This document shows positions 36,180 to 48,834 of a DNA stretch of 64,000 nt, piece by piece. The stretch comes from Sciurus carolinensis. Lineage: Eukaryota > Chordata > Mammalia > Rodentia > Sciuridae. The notes below the pieces were generated by a model, which saw nothing but the letters and a program-made list of their open reading frames with translations, did not search any database and was not told the DNA's origin. The DNA is taken from contig NC_062217.1 in assembly GCF_902686445.1 (NCBI RefSeq), forward strand, positions 171,735,098 through 171,799,097, in the 5' to 3' direction. The first letter of the stretch is position 1; each line of letters opens with the position of its first letter. The position numbers and the translations under genes were made by a program.

Positions 36180-38127
36180 CTTAATTCTTTTTTTAATTTG
36201 TTCTAATTAGTTATACATGACAGTAGAATGCACTTTGATACATGATACGAGTTGGAGTATAATTTCTCATTCTGGTTGTACATGATATAGAATGCCACCA
36301 GTCCTGTAGTTATATATGTACCTGGGGTAATAATGTCTGTTTCACTTTACTATCCTTCCTACCCCAGACGGCCTCCCCTCCCTTCACTCCCTTCTACCTA
36401 ATCTAAAGTAACTATCCTTTTGTAGCACCCCACCCGCTTATTGTGAATTAACCTCCACATATCAGACCAAAGGTTTGGACTTCCTTTTTTTTGGGATTGA
36501 CTTATTTCACTAAGTATGATATTCTCTAGCTGCATTCATTTATCTGAAAATGCCATAATTTCATTCTTCTTTAAGTCTGAGTAATATTCCATCAAATATA
36601 TCATATTTTTGTTATCCATTCACCTGTTGAAGGCCACCTAAGTTGGTTTCATAGTGAGTTGAGCTGCTATAAACATTGATGTGACTCTGTTACTGTAGTA
36701 TGCTGATTTTTAAGTCCTTTGGATATAAACCAAGGAGTAGAATAGCTGGGTCAAATGATGATTCCACTTCAAGTTTTCTGAGGAATCTCCATACTGGCTT
36801 CCATAATGGTTGTACCAATTTGCCTTACCACCAGCAATGTATGAGTGTACCTTTTTCTCCACATCCTCACAACATTTATTGTTGTTTATATCCTTGATAT
36901 TTGCCATTCTGACTGGGGTGAGATGAAATCTTAGAGTAGTTTCAATTTGCATTTCTCTAATTGCTAGAGATGATGAACATTTTTTCATATATTTGTTGAT
37001 AGGTTTTATATCTTCTTCTGTGAAGTGTCTGTTCAGCTCCCTAGCCCATTTATTGATTGGGTTATTTGGTTTTTTTTTTTTTTTTTTGGCGTTAAGTTTT
37101 TTGAGTTCTTATATAAAGAATATAAGATATATAATCCTGGAGATTAGTGCTCTATCTGAGGTGTGTGTGCTAAAGATTTTCTCCCATTCTGTAGGCTCCT
37201 TATTTTTATTGATTGTTTCCTTTGCTGAGAAGAACCTTTTTAGTTTGAATCCATCCCATTTATTGATTCTTGATCTTACTTTTTGCACTTTAGAAGTCGT
37301 ATTAAGGAATCAGGTCCTAAGCCAACATGGTGAAGATTTGGGCCTACTTTTTCTTTTCATCGGACTCAGGGTCTCTGTTCTAGTGCCTAAGTCTTTGATC
37401 CACTTTGAGCTGAGTTATAGGATGAGATGTAGGGGGTTTCATTTCATTTTGTTACATGTGCCTTTCCAATTTTCCCAGCACCATTTGTTGAATAGGCTAT
37501 TTTTTCTCCAGTGAATGTTTTTGGAACCTTTGTCTAGTGTGAGATACTTGTATTTATGTGGGTTTGTCTCTGTGTCTTCTATTCTGTACCACTGGTCTAC
37601 ATGTCTGTTTTGGTGCCAATACCATGCCTTTATTGTTTCTGTGGCTCTGTGGTATAGTTTAACATGTGGTATTGTGATGCCTCCTGCTTCACTCTTCTTG
37701 CTAAGGATTGCTTTGGCTATTCTGGGTCTCTTATTTTTCCAAATGAATTTCAGGATTGCTTTTTCTAGTTCTGTGAAGAACATCATTGGGATTTTAATAG
37801 GAATTGCATTAAATTTGCATAACAATTTGGTAGTATGGCCATTTTGACAGTATTAATTCTGCCTATCCAGGAGCATGGGTGGTCTTTCCATCTTCTAAGG
37901 TCTTCTTCAATTTCTTTCTTTAGTGTTCTATAGTTTTCATGGTAGAGGTTTCACCTTTTTTGTTAGATTGATTCCCAAGTTGGTATTTTTTTAAGTCTAT
38001 TGTGAATGGGGTAGTTTTCCTAATTTCTCTTGCAGTGGATTCATCATTGATGTATAGGAATATGTTAAACTTAACTATTTTTATGTTAAATTTTAATCTC
38101 TGCTGCTACCTTTGAGATTGTGTGCCC
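36180..38127 (-). mobile_element. 5'-truncated L1 retrotransposon, minus orientation
   Basis: The T-rich left end (36187-36193) is the remnant of the polyA tail. From there to about 36475 is a 3' UTR of a type I associate with sciurid L1s, and to about 38127 is the 3' part of ORF2. Minus-strand frames at 37439-37825 and 36710-36988 read as typical C-terminal ORF2p (starting [15 protein letters not shown] and [14 protein letters not shown]). Frameshifts and stops separate them, and ORF1, the reverse transcriptase core and the endonuclease are absent. It is a dead, 5'-truncated copy. A T-run at about 37070-37088 interrupts it. Confidence 0.9.
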
Positions 38128-38435
38128 CTCCCCCTTTTAGGGTTTTCTGGGTTTGCTAAGCCACCATTCACTGGGGTGAGGGTCTGACTCTTTCTGCCCC
38201 ACATCAGCTCCCAATGGTCTGAGAGCCCTGGAGGGCACAACTACCTGTGTGTGCATGTCAGTTCCACTTTGCACACGGTGGCCACTGTGGCCACTGTGGC
38301 CACCGGGGCTGTGTCGCTGCAGCTCCAGACCCAGCTAGGGGAGCCTATTCTCCCCCACTCATTTTCTATTATAAAATTATCTTGGCATTTTTGCTCATTT
38401 CCTCTTCCTTATGATGTTCAAAATCAGCTATTTGG

Positions 38436-38550
38436 ATTTCTTTTTTTATTAATTTTTTATTCTAATTAGTTGGATATGACAGTAGAATGCATTTATACAT
38501 TTTGATAGATCATACATAAATGGGGTGTAATTTCTCATTTTTCTTAAACA
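38436..38550 (-). mobile_element. L1 3'-end fragment, minus orientation
   Basis: About 110 bp matching the terminal 3' UTR of the L1 at 36180: both contain 'gacagtagaatgca' and 'gtaatttctcatt' in the same order and orientation. It is a very short truncated insertion of the same or a closely related family. Confidence 0.75.
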
Positions 38551-39785
38551 CACATTGCTTGGATTTTACCTGGGAATTCTGCTAAACTTATAAGTAAACT
38601 TGGGGTGGGGGAACTTTACCATATTTGAGGGCTTACTTTGCAGTATGTGTTTCCCCAACCCCTAGTGGAATACGTGGGACTTCCATTTATGCCCTTCGTG
38701 AGGTTTTTGGGTTTGATCTGCACTGGTCTTGCCCATAGCAGCTGGTGGATTCCTGTGTGTTGTGGTCACGGCTGTTGGGAGGGGTCCTTCTTCCCAGAAC
38801 ATCAGTGATGATGCCCTTTTTATTGCTACATGAGTTTGGGCCCCTGAATTCTCAACCTGAACCCCAGCACATTAGACACCATGCACTCTTCGGGTTCAGC
38901 ACGGAGCTCTGCGCCTTGGCAGATGTGACGAGCGTGTCTCTTGTTGGGGGAGTTATAGCCATATACCACGAATGCTTCTGGCTCCACAGTAGTCCTGGTC
39001 CTCAGAAGAGAAGGAGCAAGAAGCTAGTGACTCTGTCATTTAAAAATAAGTACCCCGGGTTGGTTCATTGTCTTTAGGGTGTCAGGCCTGGAATTTCATG
39101 AATCCTGGGTCCATACAGACAGGGGACCCGTGCTGGTGGAGATGCTGACTGTGGTTCTCGGCATGCAGCCGACGATGGCCAGGTCCTTGCCAGTGCTGTG
39201 CACGGAGGACATAGGTGGGAGGGGTCAGTTTCAAAACAAAAGGAACAAGGTAGGTTTGGTGGATGGGAGCCACCCTGCTGTCATAGAAGAGGCCGGAGCA
39301 TAAAGGGCCTTTCTGGCAGGGAAGGAGTATGGGCCATGAGGCCAGGGTCACCTGCCCAGTGTCACATGCTGCCAGATGCTTTGGGCACACCTCCAGCCTC
39401 TTGGGGTGCAGGGCAGGCTGCAGATCCTCAGTGGTCCTGTCAGTCTGAGGACAGATGTGCCGCTGTCGAAGGCGCCCACGCCCAGGCAGTGTTGAACGGA
39501 GCCCAACACGCTCTCAAGTCCCGGGAGGGAGTGCTACGTGTCCCTGCCCCTCACAGGCCCCAACAGCAGTCGGTATTTACTTCAATATAACTCTGAAACT
39601 CTCATCTGATTACATCCCTGGTGCTAGATGAGAAAACCAACACTCACAAATTTCTTCTCAAGACTGTCTTTAAATCACATATCATCCATAAACCCTTGAA
39701 ATATAAAGTGTTTGATCTTTTTTACAAGTTTTCCTTAATTGTTGAGTGTATGCATAATGTTTTGACATAATAGAAAAAAGATCAC

Positions 39786-39875
39786 AGGGGCAGGGGCACA
39801 GTTCCGTGATTGAGCGCCTCCCTAGCATGCCTGAGGCCCTGGATTCCATCCCCAGCACCCAAAAAACTAAATCAG
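39786..39875 (+). mobile_element. ID SINE, plus orientation
   Basis: ID body with 'gattgagcgcctccctagca', 'tgcctgaggccctggattcc' and 'atccccagcacccaaaaaac'. The start is a little diverged. No confident target duplication was found. Confidence 0.8.
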
Positions 39876-40009
39876 CAATGATCATGCTGTTTTTCAGCCA
39901 GGAGCACCAAGACGTGACACCAATGAGAGCCAAGTGTCTATTTCAGGCTGGGCAGCACCGCCCTGTCTGCGCCTCTGTGGATGTCACGCCTTTGAGGCTT
40001 CTAGCAAGC

Positions 40010-40115
40010 CAAAAGGAGAGGCTGTTGGAATTCCCAGCTTATCAGGACACTGAGGCACAGAGATTAGACTAGTCACGCAGTGAATTGCAGAGCTAGGGTT
40101 TAAGGACATCCACTG
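40010..40115 (+). mobile_element. MIR-like SINE fragment
   Basis: Contains 'cttatcaggacactgaggca', 'cagagattagactagtcacg' and 'cagtgaattgcagagctagg', in MIR order (the 'fraction to maintain' core). Confidence 0.6.
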
Positions 40116-40289
40116 TCACCCTGAAGCCCCAGCTCAGCCTGAACCACACTGTGGAGACTGGCTGGGTCTGTGTTTTTTTAAAAACATTTCAGAAGTCTGT
40201 GTCAAGCAAAAGAAAAATGTTTCAGAACTTTTTTGCGATCACATATTAGGCCGATCAACAACTTAACACCTCCTGATTTGGGTTTTCAG

Positions 40290-40390
40290 CTGTGGAACAA
40301 CTACTTTCACCTGGCTGTTGCTTTCCTCACTCAAGAGTCCTTGCAACTGGAGAATTTCTCAAGTGCTAAGAGAGCCAAAATCCTTAACAA
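40290..40390 (+). CDS. DOCK1: DOCK1 internal exon B (101 nt)
   Basis: Codes for 33 residues beginning [18 protein letters not shown] and ending AKRAKILN, plus the first two bases of the next codon (AA, completed by G in exon C to give Lys). The acceptor is TTTTCAG at 40283-40289 and the donor is CAA|GTAAGT at 40391. It starts in phase 0. DOCK2 and DOCK5 carry different residues after this motif. It belongs to the helical region that leads into DHR-2 and has no catalytic residues of its own. No frameshift or stop is present, so the exon looks intact. Confidence 0.96.
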
Positions 40391-41329
40391 GTAAGTCCCC
40401 GTCCTGCTCAGAAACCTGGGCAGGCGCCTCCAACTCTATTAGCATAATTTTCATGTCTTCTCTAAGCCAACTGGGTACAAATTGAGATGTAATCACGGTG
40501 TAATGAAGGGGTGGTTTTAAATCATGGATTGGGTATTGCCTTTTCTAACCCATGAATCAAGATCTAAAATTGCAGGATTCATCCTGGTAGGTTCAAAGTC
40601 GGTGCAATTCAAGACGATTAGAGCAACACAGATTTAGGTTTCTGGAGATAATGATTTTGCTGTGCACTATTCTGATGTCATTCCACATGTGGTTTACTTT
40701 ATTGCTTAATTCTCCAGTTCCGCTTCTAAAACAGGCTTTTGGTGAAAGCCATTGTCCTGTTGGGACTGTCCAGCAACTCAGGGTGGAGTTTTTGCTGTTG
40801 GTTTCCTTCCTGGCTGCAGACAACTATCTTCTTCTGGCTGGGAGGTTTGAGTGGACTGGACCAGCCCCTTGGGTCTGTGTCAGCAAACCTGACAGAGGCT
40901 CCATGAAGGCCAAGGTCTCTGCAGGGCACTTTGGGTTCTGTCACCCTGTCCTGCATCCTGCACTGCGTCTGCTCCAGGATCAAGAAAAAAAAAATAAATG
41001 GTTATACAGGTTTTTTCCAACATCTGGGCACCCGAGGTCTTGCCTCCTCTCTTTTTCTGACTCCATTTCAAGAATTTCCCGGCGTTCCCAGTGTCCCTTT
41101 CATAAGGATCTTGAAAAGAGACCTGCGGGAGCGCCATGTTGCCAGGTCATGTTTTAGAATGACTGCAGCATGCTGCTGCCCCCGGGCCGCGCCAGGCCCC
41201 TGCTGCTCCTGAGGTTCCCGATCGCAGAGGGAGGCCCAGGAGGTGCATCTGCTCAGCCTTCTCCATCCTCTGAGTGCGCACCTTCCTTGCAGGAAGAATG
41301 GAAAGCACGTGGTCCCTGGAGACTGAGAT

Positions 41330-41560
41330 GGTTCAGCAAATAATTGCCTGAGCTTATGCTATGTGCTAGTGACCGTCTAAGCCCTTGGTGTTTTTCACAT
41401 ATAATCCTTACAAAACAAAATCATCCATTGAGTCCCACGTCCTCTGCATTCTCCATACGAGAAAGGTGACGGACAGGGAGCTCGAGTCACTGGCTAGTTA
41501 TGCCTAGAAAGTGCAAGGCAGGTCCCGGTCCAGGGAGCTCAGAGCCTGAGGCCTTAACCT
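41330..41560 (+). mobile_element. MIR SINE
   Basis: A long and clear MIR: 'cttatgctatgtgctagtga', 'acatataatccttacaaaac', 'gacagggagctcgagtcact' and 'agaaagtgcaaggcaggtcc', in consensus order from the 5' half to the 3' half. Confidence 0.7.
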
Positions 41561-44500
41561 GCCCAAGTCCAGGACTCCCCGGCCTTTGACCCACACCAAC
41601 TAACTGCACAGTGAGTTACACCTGGCCAGCCTCCCTCGGTCCCCCACAGCTGAGCAGCTCCTAAGAGCTGTGGCAGTGGACAGTGATCGCTGGTCAGAAG
41701 AGAGACCTGCACCTGGCCAGCCATGCGGAGTAGACGGGGGTGGCCACCCATGGCCACCAGGGCTGTGCCCTCCTTGGACATACACGGGTCCTCATCATTA
41801 CCTTGGTCCGCGGTATCCAGAGACAGACTTACCCTGGAGCACCTCTGGAGACACACCCAGCATGCAGCTCCCGCTCCAGGACATTCATGTCTCCTTGGGG
41901 CCCACAGGAAAGGAGGGACAGCGGCTGGCCATGTTGTCGTCCTTGTAGTTCAAAAGCTCTCCTGGCGGAGGCAGTTGTCGTAGAAACAGTCACAACCCGC
42001 TCACACTGAGCCCCGTGCAGAATGACTCACCCAGGGCTGCCCCCACTCCTTGACCCACAAGGGGAGTCAGCCTGCCTGAGGGTCCCTGCCCACCATGGCC
42101 GCATGAGGTGACAGACCCCATGCCAGCCGACTCCAGAGCCTTTGCTGCCAAGCACCTGCACTTCCTGCCCTTAAAGAAGCCTGCGGGGGAAGGTGCCTAG
42201 AGAACTGGCAAAGCCACATGCTGCAGCATGCCCTCCTGCCAGGGTGGGTGGCTCTGTGCGGGTCCTCCCTCCTGCTGGCCTGGGAGTGAACAGCCCAGGC
42301 TAACGTGATCTCAGCGGGGCCTGGGCCACCAGAGAAGGCGTTCGCTGTCATATAGCCATGTGGATCCAGAAGCCAAAGAAAATCACACGCAGCGGCTGGT
42401 ATCTTCCTTCCAGAGCCAGCAGGGCCTCTGGGCTGGGCCCGTGCAGTTCTTTCCTGACCACAGCAACAGGGATGCCAGAGTCACCCTGTGCATATTCCCA
42501 TGCTTTTCCCAAGGAAAAGACGGGAGCATTTGGAAGATGTCTTCCCAAAATTCTCCAGGGTTGCTTCAGGGCCACAGGAGTCTGAGGGGTCTCTGGGACC
42601 TGGGCTGGCTCTGCGGCAATGACAGGCCATGCAGAGAAAGTGTCCTCCTGCTGAGGTAAGCCCGAGACAAGTCCTGGGCACCTTGTGAGGTGCCCTGAAC
42701 CCTGGGAAGAGTCCCCGGTTTTGTATTCTTCATTTCCCTTCACGGACCTTAAACACTTTATAATCCATGTACAAATCTTATTTCAAATAGCAAAATCTGC
42801 CTAAGAAGTATTTTAAGATGTCCCACCTGAATGCTTAAATTTTCTCGGCACATACAGCACCTAGAAGTGCTTCGATTGGTTTAAAATGATCTGGTAGAAA
42901 GGGATCCCGCCTGCTCTGTGCTCAGCAGGGTGAGCCTGGTGCCAGGGACAGAAGATGAGGAGATCTCGTGATGGAGGCTTGGGTCTAGTTGGGGAGGTAG
43001 AGGAACAAATTTACTAGTGCCACGGTGACAGGGCCTTGGCAGCTGGCACTGGGCCTACAGGGTCCCCCAGGGGACCAGAAGGCCTCCCAGCAGGGTGGAC
43101 TTTCAGGCAGGGAAGCGGGGAAGCCGAGAGGTCTGTCAGTTTGACTCACTGGCGTTCAGCTCAGAAGGGCCATTGAGTCCCAGAGGGCCTGGAGGAGCTC
43201 TGGGTGTGGACGCCAAGGGAGCAGCAGAGCCTGGGGGGAGGCGCTGGGATCAGGGACCCCCGGGTCTGAGCCAGGGGCCAGATGCCGACTTGGGGCACAA
43301 GGAGCATGTGGCGGGCTTGCCTTTGCTGAGGGGAGAGCCCAGGCTCTGCAGTGGACTCACGTCACTCAGGACGGTCCCCATGCCTGCCCCTCTGCCACTC
43401 CAGGGCTCATCGCTCCCACCAAAGGAATTCCATTAGCATGGACCACCCTTCTGCCTCCTTTCCTCCTTCCCGCCAAGCCCAGCGGCTTCTCGTCCCTGCT
43501 TGCTCCTCAGCATTGAGGCTCAAAGTAGTAGGAAATCAAAGTACCGGGAGGCCGGCCCGCGCGGTCCCTCCTGTATAGTGTCCACCCTCCTGAGGCTGGC
43601 GCGGGGGGATTAGGAGAGCCATTCCAAAACTGTTCCCCTCAGAGAGCAGGGGCGACACCCAAGAGCGGACCGCGCCACCCGGACCACAGACTGCAGACCT
43701 GAACTGAGCACAGATGGGTCAGTGATCCACAAAACAAGTAGCCCCCAGAATCAAGGTCCGTAATAGGAAAAATCAGGAAGGACAGAGACACCACAGAAAG
43801 CTAACCCCGCATGGCTTCTTCCCCTCCCCCAGCCCCTGCATCTTTAGGGCTCAAGAAATATGAGTGAAATGTAAAAGCGTTGACTTTTGATTATCAGCCA
43901 GCTTGACAGTCTTAGTATGCAAGTCACCACGTGTCCTCCTGTGGGACAAAGTGGCAAAAGAGCTTCTTCAGGACTTCATTTCAGAAGAAAAACAGACTCC
44001 TGGCTCAGGCTTCTTGCACATCTGAGCATAAAATGCCCACTTAAAATTTCCAGCTTGAGAGGGTGCAGCTTGGTGGCCAAGCCCAGCTGTGCCCTTGCAC
44101 TGAAAGCAGAGACCACCCCCCACAAGACCCTCTCCCACTTGGACTGTGGGCTGCCCCCCATGGAAGGCCACCCCCTCCTCAAAGGGCAGTTTGCAGCTGG
44201 ACCAGGATACCACGTAAACAGCAGTGCCTGCTCCCCATGCCGTGGGTTCTGAAGTGCCTGGTCCTCAGTCAAACTGCAGGCACGGCCTTATGTGGAGACT
44301 CGTAGGAAATAAATACGCTGTGACAAGCCCGTTTTGCAGCGTGACCTAATCAGAAGCTATGATTCTATATCACAGATCATAACAGGAAATATGATCAATT
44401 TAATTTGTGTTTGTACTAATTACTTTTTTTCAAGAGACTCATGACTCAAAACAAATTCACTTTAAGAATTAGAAGGAGACCCAGGGAGACTTTCTAAGTG

Positions 44501-44867
44501 GGAACCCTGCACCAGCCTCGCGTCGGCAAAGCTAATGGGCGTCCCGCAGGCACTGGTGATGAAGCCTGGGCAGCTCGGGGGCCTGACGTCAGCCCTGCAT
44601 CTAACGTGGAGGCTCCCGATACTCCCACCGGGGCTCCCGTCCCTCTTGCCTCTCCAGGAACCTTCTGTCTTCCTCATTAAGATGAAGGTGCCTCTCCCGC
44701 ACTCAGCCCCCTCCCGTCTCTCTGTCCCTTGCTCCCCATGTCTGCTCCCCTGGCATCACCCCACACTCTTGCTACAGCCCTATGGTCCTCAGCACCGTGG
44801 GCCTGGTGGGTCAGTCCTCTCTGTTGCTGTCCCCAGATCCTTCAGCACTGTTGCCCTTCCCCTCTGT

Positions 44868-45190
44868 CTCGGTCCCTTTTGTGTTGCTATGACAAAATAC
44901 CTTATGCCAGCTGTTTTATAAAGAAAGGAGGTTTATTTGGGCTGGTGACTTTGGAGATGGGGAATTTCAAGAGCATGGTGCCAGCACCTGCTCAGCTTCT
45001 GGTGAGGGCCCTATGCTGTCTCTGTGGGGTGAGGAGTAGGGTGGACGTGAGGCATAGTGGAGGTGCACTTGTGAGAGAAAAGGAGACCAGCCTGCTTCCT
45101 AAGGGCTTCTCTCTGGAGACCAGTCTAGTCTTGAGACCTGACTCTGCCCAAGACGCCTAACCCACTCCCAAGAGACCCCGTCCCTCCCTC
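44868..45190 (-). mobile_element. MST-type MaLR LTR fragment, minus orientation
   Basis: The plus strand begins 'cccttttgtgttgctatgac' then 'aaaataccttatgccagctg' and 'aaagaaaggaggtttatttg', which is the reverse of an MST-type LTR 3' end. The part beyond about 45190 loses similarity. Confidence 0.6.
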
Positions 45191-46179
45191 AGGACCTAGG
45201 TCAGTCTGGGGAACTATGCTGGTCTCTCTGGAGACCCTGCTTCATTCTCAGGGCCTTACCACATGACCCGAGCAGGTCCCCTCCACCCTCAGTGGTCCCC
45301 CTGAGACCAAGCCTTGGCACACCAACCTCGGGGACACCACACCCCAAACACAGCACTGCTTCTGCACGGACTCCTCTCACTTCCAGATCCCCTTGTAGGT
45401 TTTCCCCTGGAATGCATCTGTCCCTTGAGGGGTGGAGACTCCCCAGCCAGGTGGTAAGTGGCAGAGCTCACGTCCGTCTCAGGTCTTCTCATGCTGTTGC
45501 CCTAAGGACTCATTTCTCTTGTGGGTCCCAGCCACTTCCTGGCCAGAATATTAACTGAATGGGCCACGGTGCTGATGGCCAAGTCCATCTGCCACACAGT
45601 GAACACAGGCTGTGGCGTGGCTGAACCCACAGAATCCTGCCCTCTCACAGTTACAGATGCCAGGAGCCTGAACGCAGGACGCCGGCTGGGTGGGTCCTTC
45701 CCGGGGCTCAGAGGGAGACTGTCCAAGCCCCTCCAGCTTCCAGTGGCCATCCCCGATCCTGGGCATTCCTTCACTTAGGACTGCTAATTCCAGTCTCTGC
45801 TGCGTCTTCAGAGCAGGCTCTTCCTGGAGCCTTCCCACGTGTCTGTAAATCTTCCCCTTCTTGTGAGGACCCCGGGCGTTGGATTTAGGGACCACCCTGC
45901 TCTCAGCTAGACTGATCTGCACAGCCCTATGTCCACGTGAGGCCACGCTCCCGGGTGCCACGTGCACAAGGTGTGTCTAGGTCTTGCATGATCATTGGAT
46001 AGTCCCCTGAGGTCCGTGGCTCTTGTCTGAAATGCTCACCGAGTGTTCTCTAGTGGAAACTGTCTAAATAACCAGTGGAACCCCGGGGGTAGTGCCGAGA
46101 TGTGGTCCAGTCTGAGGCTTCAGAGGGAAACCTAGGCTGCGTCAGGTGCTTGCACCCCAGGGCTCCTCTCTTATCCTTC

Positions 46180-46290
46180 GCAAAAGCCTGGCAGGTGAAC
46201 TTTCCCAGTACTGTGGATGAGACTGAGGGTCAGAGTGGTCAAGCAACTTGCCAGTTGTGTTTAGATTTGGGCTCAGGTTGACCTCACCTC
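46180..46290 (+). mobile_element. MIR-like SINE fragment
   Basis: Shows 'actgtggatgagactgaggg', 'tcagagtggtcaagcaactt' and 'gccagttgtgtttagatttg', the MIR core in order. Confidence 0.6.
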
Positions 46291-46512
46291 CAAACCTGGC
46301 CTGTTTCTGCCTCTTGGGATAAATGGTGGGTCTGTATGTGGGGTCCTAGCTGTCCTGGGGGTGGAGCAGTTCCTCCCAAGCTTGTGCCCCTGTGCTCGCC
46401 ATTTTGCGGGCGGGCAGGCGCAGGTGAGCTGGGTGTGCTGAGGAGCACTGACAGAGCCAGGCAGCCTCAGCTCCAGGCTCATCTGTGGTCGAGACTCCAC
46501 AGGTCGGTTCTG

Positions 46513-46608
46513 CACGGTGGATCTCAACTGGAGCCTAGGAGCCAGGCCTGCCTGCTCACCCCCTAGTCCTGCCGGGAGGATGGAGACTCAGGACAGCACT
46601 TTGAGAAC
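46513..46608. mobile_element. Possible MER5-like hAT DNA-transposon remnant
   Basis: The ends resemble MER5 terminal repeats: 'cggtggatctcaactggagc' at the left and 'cactttgagaaccgag' at the right. These are imperfectly inverted copies of each other and enclose about 95 bp. The middle is not convincing. Confidence 0.35.
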
Positions 46609-48179
46609 CGAGCTCGGTGCTGTGCTGTGCAGCGCTTCTGCACCCCGGAGCTGTGCGGGAAGTGGCCTGGGACCTGAACACGCAGGCTCTTCTCTCCTGG
46701 TCCTCACCACGGTCAAGTCTGCTTCTCCCCTCCAGAGTCCACCCAGCTCCTGCAACTGCAGAACGTCAGGAGGAATTTAACCATGATCTGGAAGGGTGCC
46801 ACCAACATCCTTAACAGTGACGGGCCTCAGCCCAGACACCGGCCCCCGGGACCATTTCCCTCCTCCAGGGGAGGCCTGGGAGCGCGGGAAGCCCTCTCCA
46901 GCTCGTGTGATGGCTGTGACTCTTTGGGGATGACTGAGGTGTGTCGAGATTCCTCAGAGCTGCTTTCCTATTAAAACTTAAGATCAGTCTGGCTGCCAAG
47001 GAGACCCAGGCAGAGGGCCACCTCGGGTCACTGCAAGCTGCAGCCACCAATCCTAACCCCACAGCTGCCTCTGGTCTCCAGTGCATAAATTTCCAAACTT
47101 TAGGATTTCCTTTGAATCACGGTAACTGTACTCGTCCTAGGACCTGAGAGGAGTTGAGGCAGGAAAGATGACGCCTAGCCTGGCGTCAGACTGGGCTGGT
47201 TTTGGAGAGGCACAGTCCATGTGGCTTGTTGTCAGAGTGTTCAGGGCTTGAGAGGGTGGCCCACAGGCCTGCCCCACTGCACATGGCTTCCACCTCTGGG
47301 CGGCTGGCCTCCTGGCCATGTTGAGGGTCTGAACACAGGACCTGGAGCAGCTGGGAGCATTTGTGTCCTGGGGCCACCTTGGCACCTTGCTGGGTGTCTG
47401 CTTGATTAGAAGAGACTCAACACCTGGACAGTGAGAAGGACCACCCTCAGAGGAGGTCAGCGCTGGGCCTGAGCACAGCTTTACCGTCCATGCCCCTCCC
47501 CCATACACACCAGGAGGATGCCAAGGCCAGGTCACAGAGCAGCCAGCTGCATCCTCCCCAGCTAGGGCTGTGCAGCTGCTGGGGTGCCCTGTCACAGTGC
47601 AGGGGCACAAAAGGGAATCGAGAGACCTCAAAAGGAAGCACAGCTTAACAGAATTCAGGTGGCGCAGACCTTAAGCAATTTGGGGTGCCTGGGTTAGACG
47701 TGAAAGGGTGCTTCCCTGTCACCCATGAGCTCAGGTCAGGAGCTCTGCTGCCTGTGACGGGCCTCTCTGTGGCCTTGGGTGTGGCCATGTTGCCAGCTGA
47801 GGACCCCCACCCCATTCACAGTCTGCCAGCTTCGCCTCACCTTGTTGCTGGGCCTGGCTTGCAGGTAACAGCTTGTCCTGGGAGGAAGAGGCCAGAGTTC
47901 CCAGTTCAGTCCCCATCTGCACTGGGTCCTCCACCCACCACAGCAGGGCTGCTAGGGGAGTCACTTCCTGGGGGTTGCTGAGGACAGGGCTGCCTGTAAC
48001 CCTGCTGCTGTGAGTGACAGACAGGAGCTCAGGGCACCAGAGACTTTAATAAGGTGGCAGCGGCAGGCTGGGTGGTTGATTTACCAGCCCAATCTTGGCC
48101 TGGAGAGCCGCTCGGCGCTCCTCTGCCATCGGCTCCCCTTTGTTCGTCAGCTGCCAGGAGGACTAACAGCAAACTCCTC

Positions 48180-48560
48180 AACGCAGCTGCTAAACTGCAA
48201 TACTCGGTGATAATTTTGCAAATTATTATTTTTAATATAATCAGCTTTTTCCTTAGGCAATAAAGGAAAAAGTTAAATTGCTCACAAACTAATAAAGCTT
48301 TATCTTCTGAAGCATCAAATTCTGTTTACTCATGAAACACACACCTCCTCTCTTTGCCCACCGGGAGGAAAATTAGCATTTATTTGCCCTGATGAACAAA
48401 ATCCGGTGGAACATTAGTTGACATGTCTCGGTGTTAAGTCATTCCTTACATTTAAAATGATGTCGAAGAATGAGAGAAATCTGGATGCTGCTTTCCCTTT
48501 CTGCGGGGTTTAATTTTAACACGGAAAGCTGCTTATGTGTGTGGCGGGTGCAACTTGGCA
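48180..48560. other. AT-rich block upstream of exon C, candidate conserved noncoding element
   Basis: AT-rich non-repetitive sequence with 'aaattattatttttaatata' and many TAAT-type cores, 280-650 bp before exon C. A regulatory or splicing-related role is possible, but nothing in the sequence alone proves it. Confidence 0.3.
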
Positions 48561-48834
48561 GCTAAATACTAACGACTTGCATAGAAAACAAACTTCCCCT
48601 GCGGCCCAGGAGCCTTGGGACTGAGGAAAGCAAATCACCCTCCCCACTCCCTCCCACAGAAAGCGAGATTCCCGGGTCCCTCCCCCTGGGATGCCTCTTG
48701 GTGGCAGATGCAGGTGGAGCTCTGACCCGCCCTCCCTTTGTCCAACGAGACAGACGTTAGTTGCCCTGGAAGATGCGAGAGCCTGTTTCAGATGCTCCCA
48801 GTAACTAGGTGCTTTTCCTTCCCCTTGTTCCCAG

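Larger units (their letters stand above)
33859..40289 (+). other. DOCK1: DOCK1 intron between exons A and B (6,431 bp)
   Basis: Bounded by GTAAGA at its 5' end and TTTTCAG at its 3' end. It is phase 0. It contains the large GT array, two SINEs and a 1.9-kb LINE listed separately, plus a MIR remnant. Parts 35182-35920, 38128-38435 and 38551-39785 hold no other feature that I recognise, apart from a short GTGGCCACT triplication at 38278-38305. Confidence 0.9.
40391..48834 (+). other. DOCK1: DOCK1 intron between exons B and C (8,444 bp)
   Basis: Bounded by GTAAGT and CCCAG, with a long C/T tract (48812-48832) before the acceptor. Mostly GC-rich unique sequence with ancient repeats. An L2-like trace may lie at 42930-43120. 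A CpG cluster occurs at about 43540-43690. Overlapping frames such as 42348-42743, 44535-45160 and 47137-47631 are judged to be chance. Confidence 0.9.
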
